This document shows positions 33,102-42,471 of a DNA stretch of 64,000 nucleotides, in pieces; the stretch's first letter is position 1; every line of letters begins with the position of its first letter. This DNA comes from Pyrococcus kukulkanii (lineage in GTDB: Archaea; Methanobacteriota_B; Thermococci; Thermococcales; Thermococcaceae), in assembly GCF_041647995.1 (NCBI RefSeq), contig NZ_JARRIB010000002.1, positions 124,001 through 188,000 of the forward strand, read 5' to 3'. The notes under the pieces were generated by a model that did no database searches, was not told the DNA's origin, and was given only the letters and a program-made list of their open reading frames with translations. A program made the translations under genes and the position numbers.

Positions 33102-34958
33102 TTATATATCCCTCCGTATACTGCTGACTAGAGATAACACGATTTTTGCACCCCTTTCACTAGCTTGTCCATCAAGTTTGTAAAAATAATCCCTTATAAA
33201 TTTTTTATGATGATTTATTATCTTTTTTTTGTATTTTTTATAATTCAATACCATATCCTTAATTTTCTTTTTGAGCTCTTCAAGGTTATTAATAGAAATC
33301 GCATATTCCCCAAAAGGATTATCTTCTCCTACTATAGGCGCCAATGAGATAATGGGAATTTCATACAATAATGCCTCGATACCAGCTGTAGAAGTTATTG
33401 TTATTAGAATGTCCGTACATTTCAACACCTCATGTAGCTCTTTCCTTGTAGTTTCTAGACGTATTAAAGAGTTATTTGATAATATTTTGTTGTATTTTGA
33501 TAATATCTTATTATATACTGAAATGTTTTCTCTAGGGTGAGGTTTAATAATAAATTTAACTGGCAGTTTGAAGTCACTAATCGCGTTGCAGATTCTTTGT
33601 ATAATAGCTTTGTTTATCTCTAGGTACCCGGGTTGGGTGGCAAATGTTATTGTAAACGAAAATGAATTTTGCTTATGGTATGAAATGTTATTTTTGGGGA
33701 ATTTTTTGTCATATATTGGATTTCCAATAATCTCAATTTGATCTCTAGTAGCACCCCAATAGCTCAGCACTTGTCTGAATATCTCACCCCAAACTAAAAT
33801 CTTATCAGATATTGGGATTCCCGTCGGTACGTCTTTGCGATATATTCCATGTTGCACTTCTATAACAGGAATTTTTAATTTTTTGGCCATTCTTACGAAC
33901 ATTCTTATATGTGCTGCGCGATCGTCTCCAACAATAACTATTTTGGGACTAGTGTGGTAATAAACTTTCTCGGAGACTCCACGCCCAATTGTTAGATCTA
34001 GTAGAGTCTGAGATAATGTCCATAATGGGAGTTTTCTAAGTGGCGCTATCCAATGTAAGCTTTTTTGAGGAATTTTCTGTGTATGTAGCACTAAATTGTA
34101 TGTTTTCCAGGCTTTGATAAGTGATTTTATTTTAAATTTTGGTTCAAAAATAGTTTCGACCCTATATGGAACCAGTTGAGTTATAATCTGCTTATCTCCT
34201 AAAAGATATATATCCGAAACATGCCCCATTTTAGTTAGTTTATCTACTATAGGCCAAGTTGCTTTAAGATAGTTTATATTTGCAGAAACGACCAAAAGGA
34301 TATTTATTGCTCTGTTTTTTTTGTTCTTATGGTTAAAAGTTATCCTATATACACTCCATCTTTTATATTGCTCCCTTAATAAGTATAATAATACTGGAGC
34401 AAAAAATAATATGATTTGTTTTATAGATTGATACCAAGAGGGTTCTATAAACTCAACTTCCTGATTTTTGTTTCTTTTTGACATGACTATTATAGCTTCT
34501 TCTGAAAATCTATTTTGAAGTACTATTTTCGAAATGTTCTTATTGATGATATTTCTAGTTAATATCTCGTTTTTGATATAGTACTTATATATCGCAACTG
34601 GTTGTACAATATCGAGAAACTCATATTCCTTTGCTTTAGTTTCGAGTTTTAAACGGAGATCCAATGCTGAGTTGAGTATTCTCTCTTTTCTGTGTGATGG
34701 AATTAGGGACATGTAGTCTAAAAGACGCGCATTAATACCGTATCTTTGTCTAAGATACTCTTTTACGTCCAAGCTGTTACAGTACACAATTACATTATCA
34801 TACTGCCGTCTATATCTCTGTAATACAAAATGCACCAACGCTAACTCTATGAATCTTTTGAATCGAGTTAGAATTTTAAATATAATGTTTGACTCTATAG
34901 CACTATCTGAATACTTTTCTGTCAAAATTATTGCGAGATTTCTCTTGTTTTGTGACAT
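33102..34958 (-). CDS. GT-B glycosyltransferase-like protein, possible nonulosonate transferase
   Basis: 618 residues from ATG 34958 (GGTGG ahead). The N-terminal 230 residues, with one hydrophobic stretch (IILFFAPVLLYLL near 190), are unlike anything I recognise. From about 230 on there is a GT-B fold related to CDP-glycerol transferases and capsule enzymes: VIEVQHGIYRKDVPTG near 365, IEIIGNPIYD near 410, FIIKPHPRENI near 465, and LHEVLKCTDILITITSTAGI with EALL near 510. Directly upstream of the CMP-nonulosonate gene (no gap), so it may be the transferase that uses CMP-nonulosonate. Strongly AT-rich (about 33% GC by eye), unlike the flanks, which suggests recent import. Confidence 0.65.
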   Translation of the reverse strand: MSQNKRNLAIILTEKYSDSAIESNIIFKILTRFKRFIELALVHFVLQRYRRQYDNVIVYCNSLDVKEYLRQRYGINARLLDYMSLIPSHRKERILNSALDLRLKLETKAKEYEFLDIVQPVAIYKYYIKNEILTRNIINKNISKIVLQNRFSEEAIIVMSKRNKNQEVEFIEPSWYQSIKQIILFFAPVLLYLLREQYKRWSVYRITFNHKNKKNRAINILLVVSANINYLKATWPIVDKLTKMGHVSDIYLLGDKQIITQLVPYRVETIFEPKFKIKSLIKAWKTYNLVLHTQKIPQKSLHWIAPLRKLPLWTLSQTLLDLTIGRGVSEKVYYHTSPKIVIVGDDRAAHIRMFVRMAKKLKIPVIEVQHGIYRKDVPTGIPISDKILVWGEIFRQVLSYWGATRDQIEIIGNPIYDKKFPKNNISYHKQNSFSFTITFATQPGYLEINKAIIQRICNAISDFKLPVKFIIKPHPRENISVYNKILSKYNKILSNNSLIRLETTRKELHEVLKCTDILITITSTAGIEALLYEIPIISLAPIVGEDNPFGEYAISINNLEELKKKIKDMVLNYKKYKKKIINHHKKFIRDYFYKLDGQASERGAKIVLSLVSSIRRDI

Positions 34959-34960
34959 AT

Positions 34961-36625
34961 CTACCACCTAGTTTTTAGTATCTTGATAGCATGACTAGTG
35001 TAAATAACATCATTCTGATAAAAAATGTTCTCTCTAAGTTTCAATCCAAGATAACGTGCATAGTGCATGCCCTTGGGACTGTACATGATGTAATTAACGT
35101 TAGTATTATATGTAATTTTCCTCAGAATGGATACTTTAGCAATGTCATATCTACTTGGGTAAAGCTCTCTTGCTTGTAGGACTCTTGAGTGTGGGGGTAA
35201 ATAGCGGTCGACAAAATATCCTCCTGTTAATAGTTGTTTATCTTCTATGAACACTTGGGATCCAACTGTTAAGTTGGTCATAACGTTGAATGTATATGCC
35301 ACTGGAGCCATTATCAAAATCACCATTAGAATACACCTTATGGCCTTTTTTGCTTTGAAGCTGGGTATATATCTCGAAAGCGGTATAAACACAACCTGAA
35401 ACACCCTCTGTCCAAGGAAGGTTGTTATCAATCCAATCACGAACAGAAGCCCACTTGACATCATCACGGAGATGTCAAACACGAGCTGGTGAGATAGCTT
35501 TCCTGAAGTGATGGCACGTTTTAACTCTAAAATAAACGAATACAAAATGATCCCTCCCAACAAAATCAGAATAATCCTCAATATCCATGCTTGAGTCTCG
35601 ACTATCCATTTAGGAACCAGCTCGTAATGGGGGTGAGGAGTGTATTTTATCGGTCCGAGGGCTCCGGATTTTCTAAAAAAGTTTGCAAACACCCACCAGG
35701 TCTCACCCTGAACCTTTCCCCAGCTTTCAATAAATACTTTAATAGGTGCTGAGAGTAGGTTGTAAAACAGATACACGAACCCGAATCCCCAAGTAGAGAC
35801 CATTATCCCAATCGTTGAGTCCTTTATTCCCGGCTGTTTAAGGATAACCCTGTTATACACTACAACCCCTAGGACGGGAAGGATATAAAACAGGAACATG
35901 AATGGGTGAGTAAAGACCAGCGCGAACCAGAGAATCAGGATAAGGGCGAGAACCTTTAGTGGTTGCTCACCTTCTATGTAGTCAAAGGTTAATCTGTAGA
36001 GGTAGGGAAGGAATGCAAGTGCAAGGGTTTGAGGGGCAACTTGGTCGTTGATAACGTAGAAGGAGAGCACAATATACGTCGCCAAGGATAGAATTGCGAA
36101 TTTTGTGTCTCTGTCCTTTTTGTAATAGTACAGAATTAATCCGACATAAAAAGCTCCCAAAAACACGAACAGTCCAACCGTGTAGATGGAGATTTTGCCT
36201 ATTCCCCCAATCAGCATCATGGATATTTCCAAGATGAATGAAACCGGATAAGATAGATACGAGAGCGAGTGGACTGAGAGGGCTTCATGTGTTATTCTTC
36301 CAGATGAAAGCAGGAACTCAATTGCAGTAGATGGCCAGATGTCTGTTTGTTCATAAGGAACGACAAAATAAAGGTTCGTTATGTAAAATAGTGCCCCATA
36401 CATAAGTCCAATGATGACCAAGAACCATTTACCCCTTCGGTTTAGATTTAGGGAGGCGACGAGAAGGTAAGAGGACAGAATCAGCAATACCCAGTGAATA
36501 ACAGGAACGGCTTTTAGTATGTTCGGGCCGTTGATTGAATACGAGAACTTGGGGAGATGTAGAATGTAGGTTAGATCAATTAGGAATACTAACAGCGATG
36601 TCAGGATTAGATGGGTTCGTTTCAT
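34961..36625 (-). CDS. Multi-pass membrane protein of the glycan operon
   Basis: 554 residues with about 11-12 predicted membrane helices and one extracytoplasmic C-terminal tail of about 90 residues. A loop after the second helix pair has EQTDIWPSTAIEFLLSSGRI; the D/W pattern resembles the first loop of GT-C type lipid-sugar-using transferases, but I cannot name the family. It overlaps its upstream neighbour by four bases. A polymerase (Wzy-like) or GT-C transferase role fits the operon, which otherwise has a flippase but no polymerase. Function is inference. Confidence 0.6.
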   Translation of the reverse strand: MKRTHLILTSLLVFLIDLTYILHLPKFSYSINGPNILKAVPVIHWVLLILSSYLLVASLNLNRRGKWFLVIIGLMYGALFYITNLYFVVPYEQTDIWPSTAIEFLLSSGRITHEALSVHSLSYLSYPVSFILEISMMLIGGIGKISIYTVGLFVFLGAFYVGLILYYYKKDRDTKFAILSLATYIVLSFYVINDQVAPQTLALAFLPYLYRLTFDYIEGEQPLKVLALILILWFALVFTHPFMFLFYILPVLGVVVYNRVILKQPGIKDSTIGIMVSTWGFGFVYLFYNLLSAPIKVFIESWGKVQGETWWVFANFFRKSGALGPIKYTPHPHYELVPKWIVETQAWILRIILILLGGIILYSFILELKRAITSGKLSHQLVFDISVMMSSGLLFVIGLITTFLGQRVFQVVFIPLSRYIPSFKAKKAIRCILMVILIMAPVAYTFNVMTNLTVGSQVFIEDKQLLTGGYFVDRYLPPHSRVLQARELYPSRYDIAKVSILRKITYNTNVNYIMYSPKGMHYARYLGLKLRENIFYQNDVIYTSHAIKILKTRW

Positions 36626-37917
36626 GTGTCTTCACCCTTTTCAAGTAGTTGTCTGTATGCGCGGTTCACTCTTTCCGAATGCTTCTTAAATGACCTATTC
36701 TTCAGTACGTGCTTGTACCCAAAGAATCCCATTTTCTTTCTATCCTTCGGAGACAACATCAAGTGCTCCACTATACCTGACAGCGAAGTCGGTATTGACT
36801 CCCATCCAACTAATATACCTCCTTTCGATCCAGATACCACCCGTTTTTGCTCGGGTATCTCAGAGTTTGCAACAACTGCAAGTCCAGTTCCAAGGTACTC
36901 AAAGAGTTTACATGGCGAAGAGACTAAATGTGCTTGGTTCGGTTTTATGAGAGAAATCCCAATATCGCTAATTTGATAGTATTTTACAATTTCTTTAGGG
37001 GACACCCATCCAGTAATTATTATCTTGTTCTTGTTTGCGATATTGTTATCTTCGGCATATTTCTTTATCTCTTCTACCTCATCCCCCCTTCCAACCAATA
37101 CGAGTTTTAAGTTCTTGTATTTTTTCAGTACAGGAGTCAATGCTTTAACGAATCTGCTGACTCGGCGAGACCTGCTTATGCTCCCGGGATAAAGGATAAT
37201 AACATCATTTTCATCGAATCCTAACAGCTTGCGTAGATTTCTCCTCTTCTCTTTTGATGGAGGATAAAAAACGTCCGGATCAAACCCGAGAGGCAATGTA
37301 ATCTGTTTATCCTCGGGGATCCCGAGTTCTCTTGCGAACTTTATTTTCATCTCCCGGCTTATTGGTAAGATCAAATCAAAATGTCGCATTAAACGGTAGA
37401 GGAGTATCTTATAAAAAAACCACCAATACAATAACCTCAAGATTCCAACGCGTTTTTCCTTAAATGCGTCTGCCACCCCTTCATAGAACAGGAATGAATA
37501 ATTAAGGACTATTGGAACATTGGAATACTTCTTTTTGAGAAGTATTGCCACGACAACGCCTTCTATTGTGTCTCTAACTTGAAGAATTACTTTTTCATTC
37601 TTTTTTTGTTTAAGCTGTTGCGAGAGAAACTTAAAACTTTCAATTGCAAATCTAATTAGACTCATTAATTCTGATATCAGAGAAGATGCATTAAAGGGTA
37701 TCAAATACAGGTTTACATTTTCCCATTTTTTTATTGTGGGCTCCTGGACCTCTGGGGAGGGTGCAATCCACCATATATTATATCCTAACCTGGGTAAATA
37801 CTTATTGTATACCCCCATTGTTTCAGGCCATGCTGGAAAGTCTTCTGTAAATGGCTTTTGTTTTATTAAATAGAGAGTTACACTATTCAAATTTGACTGT
37901 TTTGCCACAATGATCAC
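36622..37917 (-). CDS. Family 4 glycosyltransferase
   Basis: 431 residues from GTG 37917. GT-B fold; C-terminal nucleotide-sugar domain with VIILYPGSISRSRRVSRFV, KLVLVGRGDEVEEIKKYAED, YYQISDIGISLIKPNQAHLV and SPCKLFEYLGTGLAVVANSE, where SPCKxFEYLxxG is the donor-phosphate motif. The N-terminal acceptor domain includes KPFTEDFPAWPETMGVYNKY. Overlaps both neighbours by four bases. Adds one sugar to the repeat unit; linkage unknown. Confidence 0.88.
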   Translation of the reverse strand: MIIVAKQSNLNSVTLYLIKQKPFTEDFPAWPETMGVYNKYLPRLGYNIWWIAPSPEVQEPTIKKWENVNLYLIPFNASSLISELMSLIRFAIESFKFLSQQLKQKKNEKVILQVRDTIEGVVVAILLKKKYSNVPIVLNYSFLFYEGVADAFKEKRVGILRLLYWWFFYKILLYRLMRHFDLILPISREMKIKFARELGIPEDKQITLPLGFDPDVFYPPSKEKRRNLRKLLGFDENDVIILYPGSISRSRRVSRFVKALTPVLKKYKNLKLVLVGRGDEVEEIKKYAEDNNIANKNKIIITGWVSPKEIVKYYQISDIGISLIKPNQAHLVSSPCKLFEYLGTGLAVVANSEIPEQKRVVSGSKGGILVGWESIPTSLSGIVEHLMLSPKDRKKMGFFGYKHVLKNRSFKKHSERVNRAYRQLLEKGEDT

Positions 37918-38999
37918 CCAAGCAACTTTTTGTACACTTCAAGTGTTTGTTTTGCAATCTTCTCCCATGTGAACTGTTCCGCGTACTTTCTTATCTTCTC
38001 CCTGTCCCACTCCTTTTCAAGGGCTATTAAAATTTTCTCCGCAAGGCACTCAGGGTCTGCTGGAGGGCAGAGTAGACCGTAATCTTTGGAGGTTATTATC
38101 TCGGGGACACCGCCAACGGCAGTCCCAACGAACGGTAAACCAACGCCTAAAGCCTCGAACATCACCGTGGGGTTCCCCTCGCTCAAACTCGGCAGGACGA
38201 AGAGATCGGCGGCGTTCATCCAGAGAGCAAGCTGGTCATCTGGGACAAAGCCTAACAGTTTAACATGATTTTGAAGACCAAGTCTGTTTATTTGTTTTTG
38301 TAACTTGTCTCTAAGAGGTCCTTTTCCGACTATAAAGCATCTAACATCTGTCCTGTTGTATCTGTTGACGATGATATCCATAGCGTCAATAAGATATCTT
38401 TGTCCTTTTTTCTCTAAAAGTAGCGCAACGTTCAACAAAACCCTATCATTTGGATTTAACCCAAGCATTTTTCTGGCTTCATCTTTAGGAATACTGGGTA
38501 ACCTTCCCGGATTGTATCCATTGGGCACAACTATAATTTTCTCATCATATTTTTTAACTGCTTTTAATATTGCGGATTTTTGGCGTGAGGACACAACTAT
38601 AAATACATCAGAACCTCTAAGCACAGAGGACAAAATATGTTTATGTTTTTTGGCAAACAACGGAGTGTTAGAGTAGTGAAAAGTAACTATCAATGGAAAC
38701 TTGAAAAACTTCTTTAAAAAAGTAGCACTAATTGCTGGGATGAATCCTCCAAGAGGGCCTGAGGCTTGAATGTGAACTATATCCAAATCCTTGTGTGACT
38801 TAATAAGTTTAAAGGACAGTCCAATAGTTCTCTTGTACAGTTTAACAATATCAGAAATTATATGAGGATACTCCCTCTCAGGGCTTATATTGTAAACTTC
38901 CACTTCGACCCCTAACTTTCTGAGGGCTTTTGTCAGTTCTTTGGTGTGAGTTGAGACACCTCCAGCCTTTTCAATGGGCCCAACCATGAGAACTTTCAT
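37914..38999 (-). CDS. Family 4 glycosyltransferase
   Basis: 361 residues, MKVLMVGPIEKAGGVSTHTK (acceptor loop GGVSTH), VIVVPNGYNP, VLLNVALLLEKKGQRYLIDA, LLGFVPDDQLALWMNAADLF and FVLPSLSEGNPTVMFEALGV (EX7E region). Typical GT4 retaining transferase, cytoplasmic. Start lies 29 bases inside the preceding gene's 3' end, so translation is coupled. Confidence 0.93.
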   Translation of the reverse strand: MKVLMVGPIEKAGGVSTHTKELTKALRKLGVEVEVYNISPEREYPHIISDIVKLYKRTIGLSFKLIKSHKDLDIVHIQASGPLGGFIPAISATFLKKFFKFPLIVTFHYSNTPLFAKKHKHILSSVLRGSDVFIVVSSRQKSAILKAVKKYDEKIIVVPNGYNPGRLPSIPKDEARKMLGLNPNDRVLLNVALLLEKKGQRYLIDAMDIIVNRYNRTDVRCFIVGKGPLRDKLQKQINRLGLQNHVKLLGFVPDDQLALWMNAADLFVLPSLSEGNPTVMFEALGVGLPFVGTAVGGVPEIITSKDYGLLCPPADPECLAEKILIALEKEWDREKIRKYAEQFTWEKIAKQTLEVYKKLLG

Positions 39000-40194
39000 T
39001 ACCCTGTCCCCCCATGGATATCAGCGTAGCCAATGCAAGCATCATCCACGCCTGCGCCCATCTCATGTATGGAATCTTGTTAACGAATCCGAGCCATCTG
39101 TGGGCGTAAAAATATCCAGCTGGGTCTTGCATATTTTTAATTGTCCATCCCGCTATCTTCTCGGCAAACTCTAAATATTTGGGATTTTTAAATGCTTTGT
39201 AGAGCTTTGAGAAGGTTATTATTCCCTGGGCTTGATTGTGGATATCAATCGGATACTTTATGGGATACCTATAATAAGACCATCCCTCGGGAGAGAACTG
39301 ACGGTTCATATAAAAATCTACGCCCTTTTCTATGGCTTCTAGAGTTCTATTCCTTAGGTTCTCCTCCGTGATGTAAGGCAAAAACGAAACAAGTCCATCA
39401 ATTATAAACCCCTGATGGTAATCAATCTGCCAGTAATAAACCCCTGAGTCGGCATATAGAGAATATGGCCACGCACCATCATCCCTTTGATGGTTAATCA
39501 GGAGTTTTATAGCTTCCTCTCCAATATCGATGAGAGTATAATCAGGACTGTATTTTAAGAAAGAGGAAATTGTTTCAAGCGCAAGTGCTGAAACATTAAA
39601 GACTATTTTGCCTTTCTCCTCTGGGGTGTACTTGAAGTAGGCAGTATCATTAGATTTCTCCAAAAGCTCATCCAGCAGGAATCTCATACCCTTACGGGCA
39701 AGAATGAAGTATTTTTTCTTGCCTAAAATCTCATAAGCAACAAGGAATGACTTCAATGACTCAGTTACGCAGATTATATCGGGTAGGGAGTGGGAGAGAT
39801 AATGTTTTGGGGCAATATATGGAAAATAGTAGCTAGCACAGGAGAATTTGTTGATACTATTACTAATGTTTTGACTTTCCAACGCTTTTAGAAGGGTTTT
39901 GGCTTCAATCTTGAATTCTTCACGGTCAGTTATAGCATAGAGATAGAGATATCCCCTCGAAAATAAAGCGAGAGCTTTATTCGCACACCCCTTTTGTATT
40001 CCAAAGAATGGACGGAGATTTAGAGGTGAATAGAGATTTAACTGGATCACTGCAATGTTCAATATCCTCTTATTCGCAAACTTTCCGGATATCTTGCCAC
40101 TGAGTCCATCATAGGGATCCCAACCCAAGTATTTCTCCTTCTTCACCCAAGAGTATAGTGAGCTAAGAGAGTCGAAAAACATCTGTTTACTCAT
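38971..40194 (-). CDS. Six-hairpin (alpha/alpha) protein, possible glycan epimerase or hydrolase
   Basis: 407 residues from ATG 40194, four bases after the preceding gene stops. No signal peptide. Repeating helix pairs, each with W or Y and G (LINHQRDDGAWPYSLYADSG, YYWQIDYHQGFIIDGLVSFL, INHNQ-like DIHNQAQGIITFSKLYKAF, YFYAHRWLGFVNKIPYMRW), give an (alpha/alpha)6-barrel look as in glucuronyl C5-epimerases and unsaturated-glucuronyl hydrolases. In an operon that also has a UDP-sugar dehydrogenase, a uronic acid C5-epimerase role would make sense, but I do not see a decisive motif. Confidence 0.55.
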   Translation of the reverse strand: MSKQMFFDSLSSLYSWVKKEKYLGWDPYDGLSGKISGKFANKRILNIAVIQLNLYSPLNLRPFFGIQKGCANKALALFSRGYLYLYAITDREEFKIEAKTLLKALESQNISNSINKFSCASYYFPYIAPKHYLSHSLPDIICVTESLKSFLVAYEILGKKKYFILARKGMRFLLDELLEKSNDTAYFKYTPEEKGKIVFNVSALALETISSFLKYSPDYTLIDIGEEAIKLLINHQRDDGAWPYSLYADSGVYYWQIDYHQGFIIDGLVSFLPYITEENLRNRTLEAIEKGVDFYMNRQFSPEGWSYYRYPIKYPIDIHNQAQGIITFSKLYKAFKNPKYLEFAEKIAGWTIKNMQDPAGYFYAHRWLGFVNKIPYMRWAQAWMMLALATLISMGGQGNESSHGWAH

Positions 40195-40195
40195 C

Positions 40196-41233
40196 TCAAT
40201 CCCCAATTACAGCTATTATCAGATTAATTACCTGTTCCTTAACCTGTTTTGCTCTTTCAAACTCTCTTTTCCATTTTTTATTCCAATTCTCGATAACGTA
40301 CTCCACAATCTCTCCCGGCTCTCTTGAGTGGAGCATCTTTCCCCTCTCAACTAAATCCCTATCCACGGCGAGCAACCTCTGACCCGGGAAGAATGACACC
40401 GCGGGCACACCCATTACTGCCGCCTCCCTCGCCATTGTTCCCGAGCCTGTAAGGGTTGCCTTTGAATGGTAAATCAAATTCAACCCATCGAGCGCTTTTG
40501 GGGGGATGTAAACGTTGCTGAAACCGTTTGCTAGCCTTCTCTCCTCTTCATTTCTGGGCAGGTACACGACGTTTATGCTCTCTCTTTCAAAAAGTTTGAG
40601 TAACTCAGGCACTAGGGATTCCCCGTGGAGGACATAGAGGGATGTCAACGATTCAGGCCTTAACACTACGTATTCCTTAAAGGGGATGCCACTTTTCTCG
40701 ATAAAGCTGGGGTCTGGAGTGAAGTCCGCTATGTATATGTGCTCCTTGTAGCCCGGATAGGTAATGATCTTATCTCCGAAATAACTCCTGAAGGTCTCCC
40801 CTGCGGCTTCTGGAACGAGAACGACGTCAGCCAGCTTCTTTATTCTTGACTCGATTCTCTGAAAGAGAGGCTTCTTTCCAATGAACTTAAGATCATTGTC
40901 CAGCATCAGAACAATCTTCATTCCTCTTAACTTTCCTGCAGGGAGTGGCATGGCGTTTTCAAAGCTCAGGAGGAGTTTTGCCCTGGGCGCTTTGTAAAGT
41001 AGCCTAAATGTCCTTCCCGCGAATGATAAGGACTTCATAAGCGGGTTATATCTGTCTGAACCAAAAACTTCACCATCGAGCCCGTACATCCGTATCAATT
41101 GTGAAGTTTCACCTCTATTAAAACCGGTCACGTAAATGGAGTATCCCCTAAGCTCTCTGATCAGCGCAGCGATTACGTGGACTTGAGGTGTGTTTGAAAT
41201 GTCTGCCCAGATATCATAGGTTTTCCTTACCAT
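40196..41233 (-). CDS. DUF354 glycosyltransferase-like protein
   Basis: 345 residues: YDIWADISNTPQVHVIAALI, MPLPAGKLRGMKIVLMLDND, DKIITYPGYKEHIYIADFTP, VVLRPESLTSLYVLHGESLV and ATLTGSGTMAREAAVMGVPA. This is the archaeal DUF354 family, a GT-B fold related to UDP-GlcNAc 2-epimerase and MurG. Next to a WecC-like dehydrogenase it could supply or transfer an N-acetylmannosamine-type residue. ATG 41233 lies 20 bases inside the dehydrogenase gene. Exact reaction unknown. Confidence 0.85.
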   Translation of the reverse strand: MVRKTYDIWADISNTPQVHVIAALIRELRGYSIYVTGFNRGETSQLIRMYGLDGEVFGSDRYNPLMKSLSFAGRTFRLLYKAPRAKLLLSFENAMPLPAGKLRGMKIVLMLDNDLKFIGKKPLFQRIESRIKKLADVVLVPEAAGETFRSYFGDKIITYPGYKEHIYIADFTPDPSFIEKSGIPFKEYVVLRPESLTSLYVLHGESLVPELLKLFERESINVVYLPRNEEERRLANGFSNVYIPPKALDGLNLIYHSKATLTGSGTMAREAAVMGVPAVSFFPGQRLLAVDRDLVERGKMLHSREPGEIVEYVIENWNKKWKREFERAKQVKEQVINLIIAVIGD

Positions 41234-42470
41234 TTCCGAGCACCTTTACTATAAAGCCTGCCTTGTGCCATCTCTCGTGATCAAGGATATTGCGGGCGTC
41301 AAACACGTATCTGCGTCTCATGAGTTTTCCTATGCTCTCTGGGTCAAGGAATTTAAAAACATCGTGGTCGGTGATGACAACCAGACAATCGCTGTCCTTA
41401 ACGGCCTCCTCAAGGCTTAGGAGGGGATAATCAAACTCCTTAACGAATGGGTCATGAACTTTAACCTTGAACCCAGCGTTCTCCGCAAGCTTAATGAACC
41501 TCAGTGCAGGCGTTTCTCTAGCATCATCGACGTTCCCCTTGTATGCAACCCCAAGAACCGTAATCGTCGGATACTTTACATCTTTCAGCATTTCTTGAAT
41601 CTTACGAAGGACATAGTTGGGCATCGTATCGTTTATGTGCCTAGCAAGTGCTATCATTTTTCCATTGGATGAGTCTTGGATAACGAACCATGGGTCAATT
41701 GCTATGCAGTGCCCACCCACGCCAGGGCCAGGCTTGTGAAGGTTGACCCTCGGATGCCTATTAGCAAGCTCAATGGCCTCCCAGATGTTAATTTCATACT
41801 CTTCTGCAATCTTGGCGAGTTCGTTGACTAGGGCGATATTGACATCTCGATAGGTATTCTCGATTAACTTTACGAACTCTGCAGTAGTAGCGTCTGTCAA
41901 GTAAATGTTGCCCTTAACGAACGAAGAGTAGAGCTTTTTAGCAAGCTCCGCGGATTTGCGGGTTATACCTCCTATTATCCTATCATTGTGAACCATCTCA
42001 TAGAGAGTTCTCCCAGGAATGGCACGTTCCGGACAGTGGGCAACATAGAAATCGGTGCCTGCCCTTAGCCCACTTTTTTCTAATATTGGAACAAGAATCC
42101 GTTCAGTTGTTCTGGGGGGAACAGTTGATTCAAGGATGACCAGATTACCCTTCTGAAGGTGGGGCCATATCATTTCTGCAGCTGATTTGACGTATTTGAG
42201 ATCGGCTGCCTTAGTGTGTTCATCTAGAGGAGTTGGAACGGCGATCAAAAAGACATCGGACTCTTCAACTTTGGTGCTTGCCCTAAAGTTGCTTCGAGCT
42301 TTTTCAAAGAGTTCCTTAAGCCCAGGCTCTTGAAATGGTAACTGACCAGAGTTAAGCATTTTGACTTTTTCTTCGTTAACGTCGACTCCTATTACTTCAT
42401 GCCCACTTGCCGCAAACAGGAGTGCAGTTGGTAGACCTATGTATCCTAGACCGAGGACGGAGATCTTCAT
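41214..42470 (-). CDS. Nucleotide-sugar dehydrogenase, UDP-ManNAc dehydrogenase-like
   Basis: 418 residues from ATG 42470 (GGTGGTTAG ahead): MKISVLGLGYIGLPTALLFA (NAD loop), VPTPLDEHTKAADLKYVKSA, ESTVPPRTTERILVPILEKS, AHCPERAIPGRTLYEMVHND, and GPGVGGHCIAIDPWFV with the catalytic Cys near 252. The ERAIPGRTLYEM and IDPWFV strings favour WecC (UDP-N-acetylmannosamine 6-dehydrogenase) over UDP-glucose dehydrogenase. Two-step NAD-dependent oxidation gives a uronic acid donor. Complete length. Confidence 0.9.
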   Translation of the reverse strand: MKISVLGLGYIGLPTALLFAASGHEVIGVDVNEEKVKMLNSGQLPFQEPGLKELFEKARSNFRASTKVEESDVFLIAVPTPLDEHTKAADLKYVKSAAEMIWPHLQKGNLVILESTVPPRTTERILVPILEKSGLRAGTDFYVAHCPERAIPGRTLYEMVHNDRIIGGITRKSAELAKKLYSSFVKGNIYLTDATTAEFVKLIENTYRDVNIALVNELAKIAEEYEINIWEAIELANRHPRVNLHKPGPGVGGHCIAIDPWFVIQDSSNGKMIALARHINDTMPNYVLRKIQEMLKDVKYPTITVLGVAYKGNVDDARETPALRFIKLAENAGFKVKVHDPFVKEFDYPLLSLEEAVKDSDCLVVITDHDVFKFLDPESIGKLMRRRYVFDARNILDHERWHKAGFIVKVLGNGKENL

Positions 42471-42471
42471 T

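Noticed and set aside
41214-42470. UDP-glucose 6-dehydrogenase
   Set aside because: Motifs ERAIPGRTLYEM and GPGVGGHCIAIDPWFV fit the UDP-N-acetylmannosamine dehydrogenase group better; substrate left open.
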